NCBI GenBank assembly: GCA_012517025.1
Contig: JAAYVT010000171.1
Span: 1 to 5,441 of the forward strand
Source of the DNA: Phyllobacteriaceae bacterium
GTDB taxonomy: Bacteria; Pseudomonadota; Alphaproteobacteria; Rhizobiales; Ancalomicrobiaceae
DNA: 5,441 bases
Direction of reading: 5' to 3'
The position numbers were made by a program, and so were the translations under genes. This document shows, in pieces, positions 4,719-5,441 of this stretch. Position 1 is the first letter of the stretch. Each line of letters starts with the position of its first letter. The notes beneath the pieces are model-generated. The model was not told the origin of the DNA. It made no database searches and saw only the letters and a list, made by a program, of their open reading frames with translations.

Positions 4719-5441
4719 ATGAGGGAACAAAGGCTGCGCGCGCTCTTGCGCGAGACGACGAACGGGCCCCGATCGGTGGCCGAACAACTTCGTCGTCTCG
4801 CCGCCGAACACGCGCAGGACACGAGTGAACTGACGCCGACCGAGAGCCAGATCTTCGCCAAACTGGCAACCGCCCTGCTCGACAAGGCGGGGTTGCTCGA
4901 TCGGTTCGCCTTCGCCCGCGACGTCGCGCCCCAGCGCAACACCCCGAGGTCGGTGATCGAACGCCTGTTGGCCGACGATCATCTCGTCGCCTCGTCGGTG
5001 GTCGAACACGCTCCCTTCGCCGATCTCGACCTGCTCAAGCTGATCGGTTCGCGCGACGACAGCCGCATCCATTGCGCCATCGCCCGTCGCGAGGGGGTCA
5101 GCGAGACCATCACCGACGTGCTGATCGGGAAGGGTCGTCCCGACGTCCTGACCGCGCTCGCCGGCAACGCCGGCGCCAAACTGTCGCCCTCCAGCCTGGA
5201 GATGCTGTGCGACACCGCGGTCCGGCAGAGCCTGCTCGGCAAGGCGTTGGCGCGGCGCAAGGATCTGCCGCCGCAGGTCGCCGCGATGCTCAACCGCCGC
5301 CTGGAGGCGCGCCATCTCGTCCACGCCGAGCTCTCCGACGGCGATCTCATCGATCTGGTCGAGACCGCCGACAAGGAGGACGCCGAAGTGGCGATCGCCT
5401 GGCGCTCGCCGCTGTCGATCGTGGTCACCGACTTCCTGATC
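4719..5441 (+). CDS. DUF2336-family protein, cut by right edge
   Basis: The frame runs open from ATG 4719 to the last base (241 codons, no stop). GGAGG lies eight bases upstream of the ATG. The protein is mainly alpha-helical with HEAT-like repeats. The stretch from about residue 79 to 160 has the usual DUF2336 pattern: a LLADD segment, then HAPFADLDLL (97-106), HCAIARREGVS (118-128) and ALAGNAGAKLS (146-156). A later segment is ARRKDLPPQ. Many DUF2336 proteins are over 300 residues, so the C-terminus is probably missing. The family is typical of Alphaproteobacteria and has no settled biochemical role. It is separated from the thioredoxin gene by 69 bases with AT-richer sequence, so it may have its own promoter. 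I see no link to arsenic. Confidence 0.85.
   Translation, partial: MREQRLRALLRETTNGPRSVAEQLRRLAAEHAQDTSELTPTESQIFAKLATALLDKAGLLDRFAFARDVAPQRNTPRSVIERLLADDHLVASSVVEHAPFADLDLLKLIGSRDDSRIHCAIARREGVSETITDVLIGKGRPDVLTALAGNAGAKLSPSSLEMLCDTAVRQSLLGKALARRKDLPPQVAAMLNRRLEARHLVHAELSDGDLIDLVETADKEDAEVAIAWRSPLSIVVTDFLI

Overview
The window looks like chromosomal DNA of a GC-rich alphaproteobacterium, probably of the Hyphomicrobiales/Rhizobiales type. The grounds are strong G/C at third codon positions, a DUF2336-family gene at the right edge (a family I know from Alphaproteobacteria), and ars proteins that read like rhizobial homologues. No genus can be named from this sequence.

Layout. Positions 1-94 may hold the start of an unidentified minus-strand gene that runs off the left edge. 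A tRNA-Gln(CUG) gene on the plus strand (409-482) has a plausible promoter (341-369). After a possible terminator hairpin (519-540) comes a divergent arsenic-resistance locus. The minus-strand operon (2332 down to 627) has two cistrons separated by 8 bases, and both are chimeras: an ArsR repressor fused to a low-molecular-weight-phosphatase-type arsenate reductase, then a glutaredoxin-type arsenate reductase fused to an ArsN2-type GNAT acetyltransferase. A roughly 670-bp control region (2333-3002) with inverted repeats at each end separates it from the plus-strand operon: a second ArsR with the classical CVC metal site, an ArsP/YraQ-type permease whose start overlaps the arsR stop, and a 77-residue thioredoxin-like protein. 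A DUF2336 gene then starts at 4719 and is cut by the right edge.

How the genes may work together (inference). Arsenate would be reduced by the glutaredoxin-type ArsC domain and possibly by the ArsR-fused domain. The permease is the only exporter in the window; its ArsP relatives export trivalent organoarsenicals, so the locus may face organoarsenicals as well as inorganic arsenic. The ArsN2 domain would acetylate a small amine-bearing compound, perhaps an arsenical. The small thioredoxin could supply reducing power. Two ArsR proteins with different sensor sites may control the two arms separately.

The most interesting points are the two consecutive fusion cistrons and the altered catalytic residues in both reductase domains. 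The ArsR-fused reductase has an unusual P-loop and lacks the expected resolving cysteine, which suggests it may have become a sensor. The glutaredoxin-type ArsC has Gly where an active-site Arg is expected.
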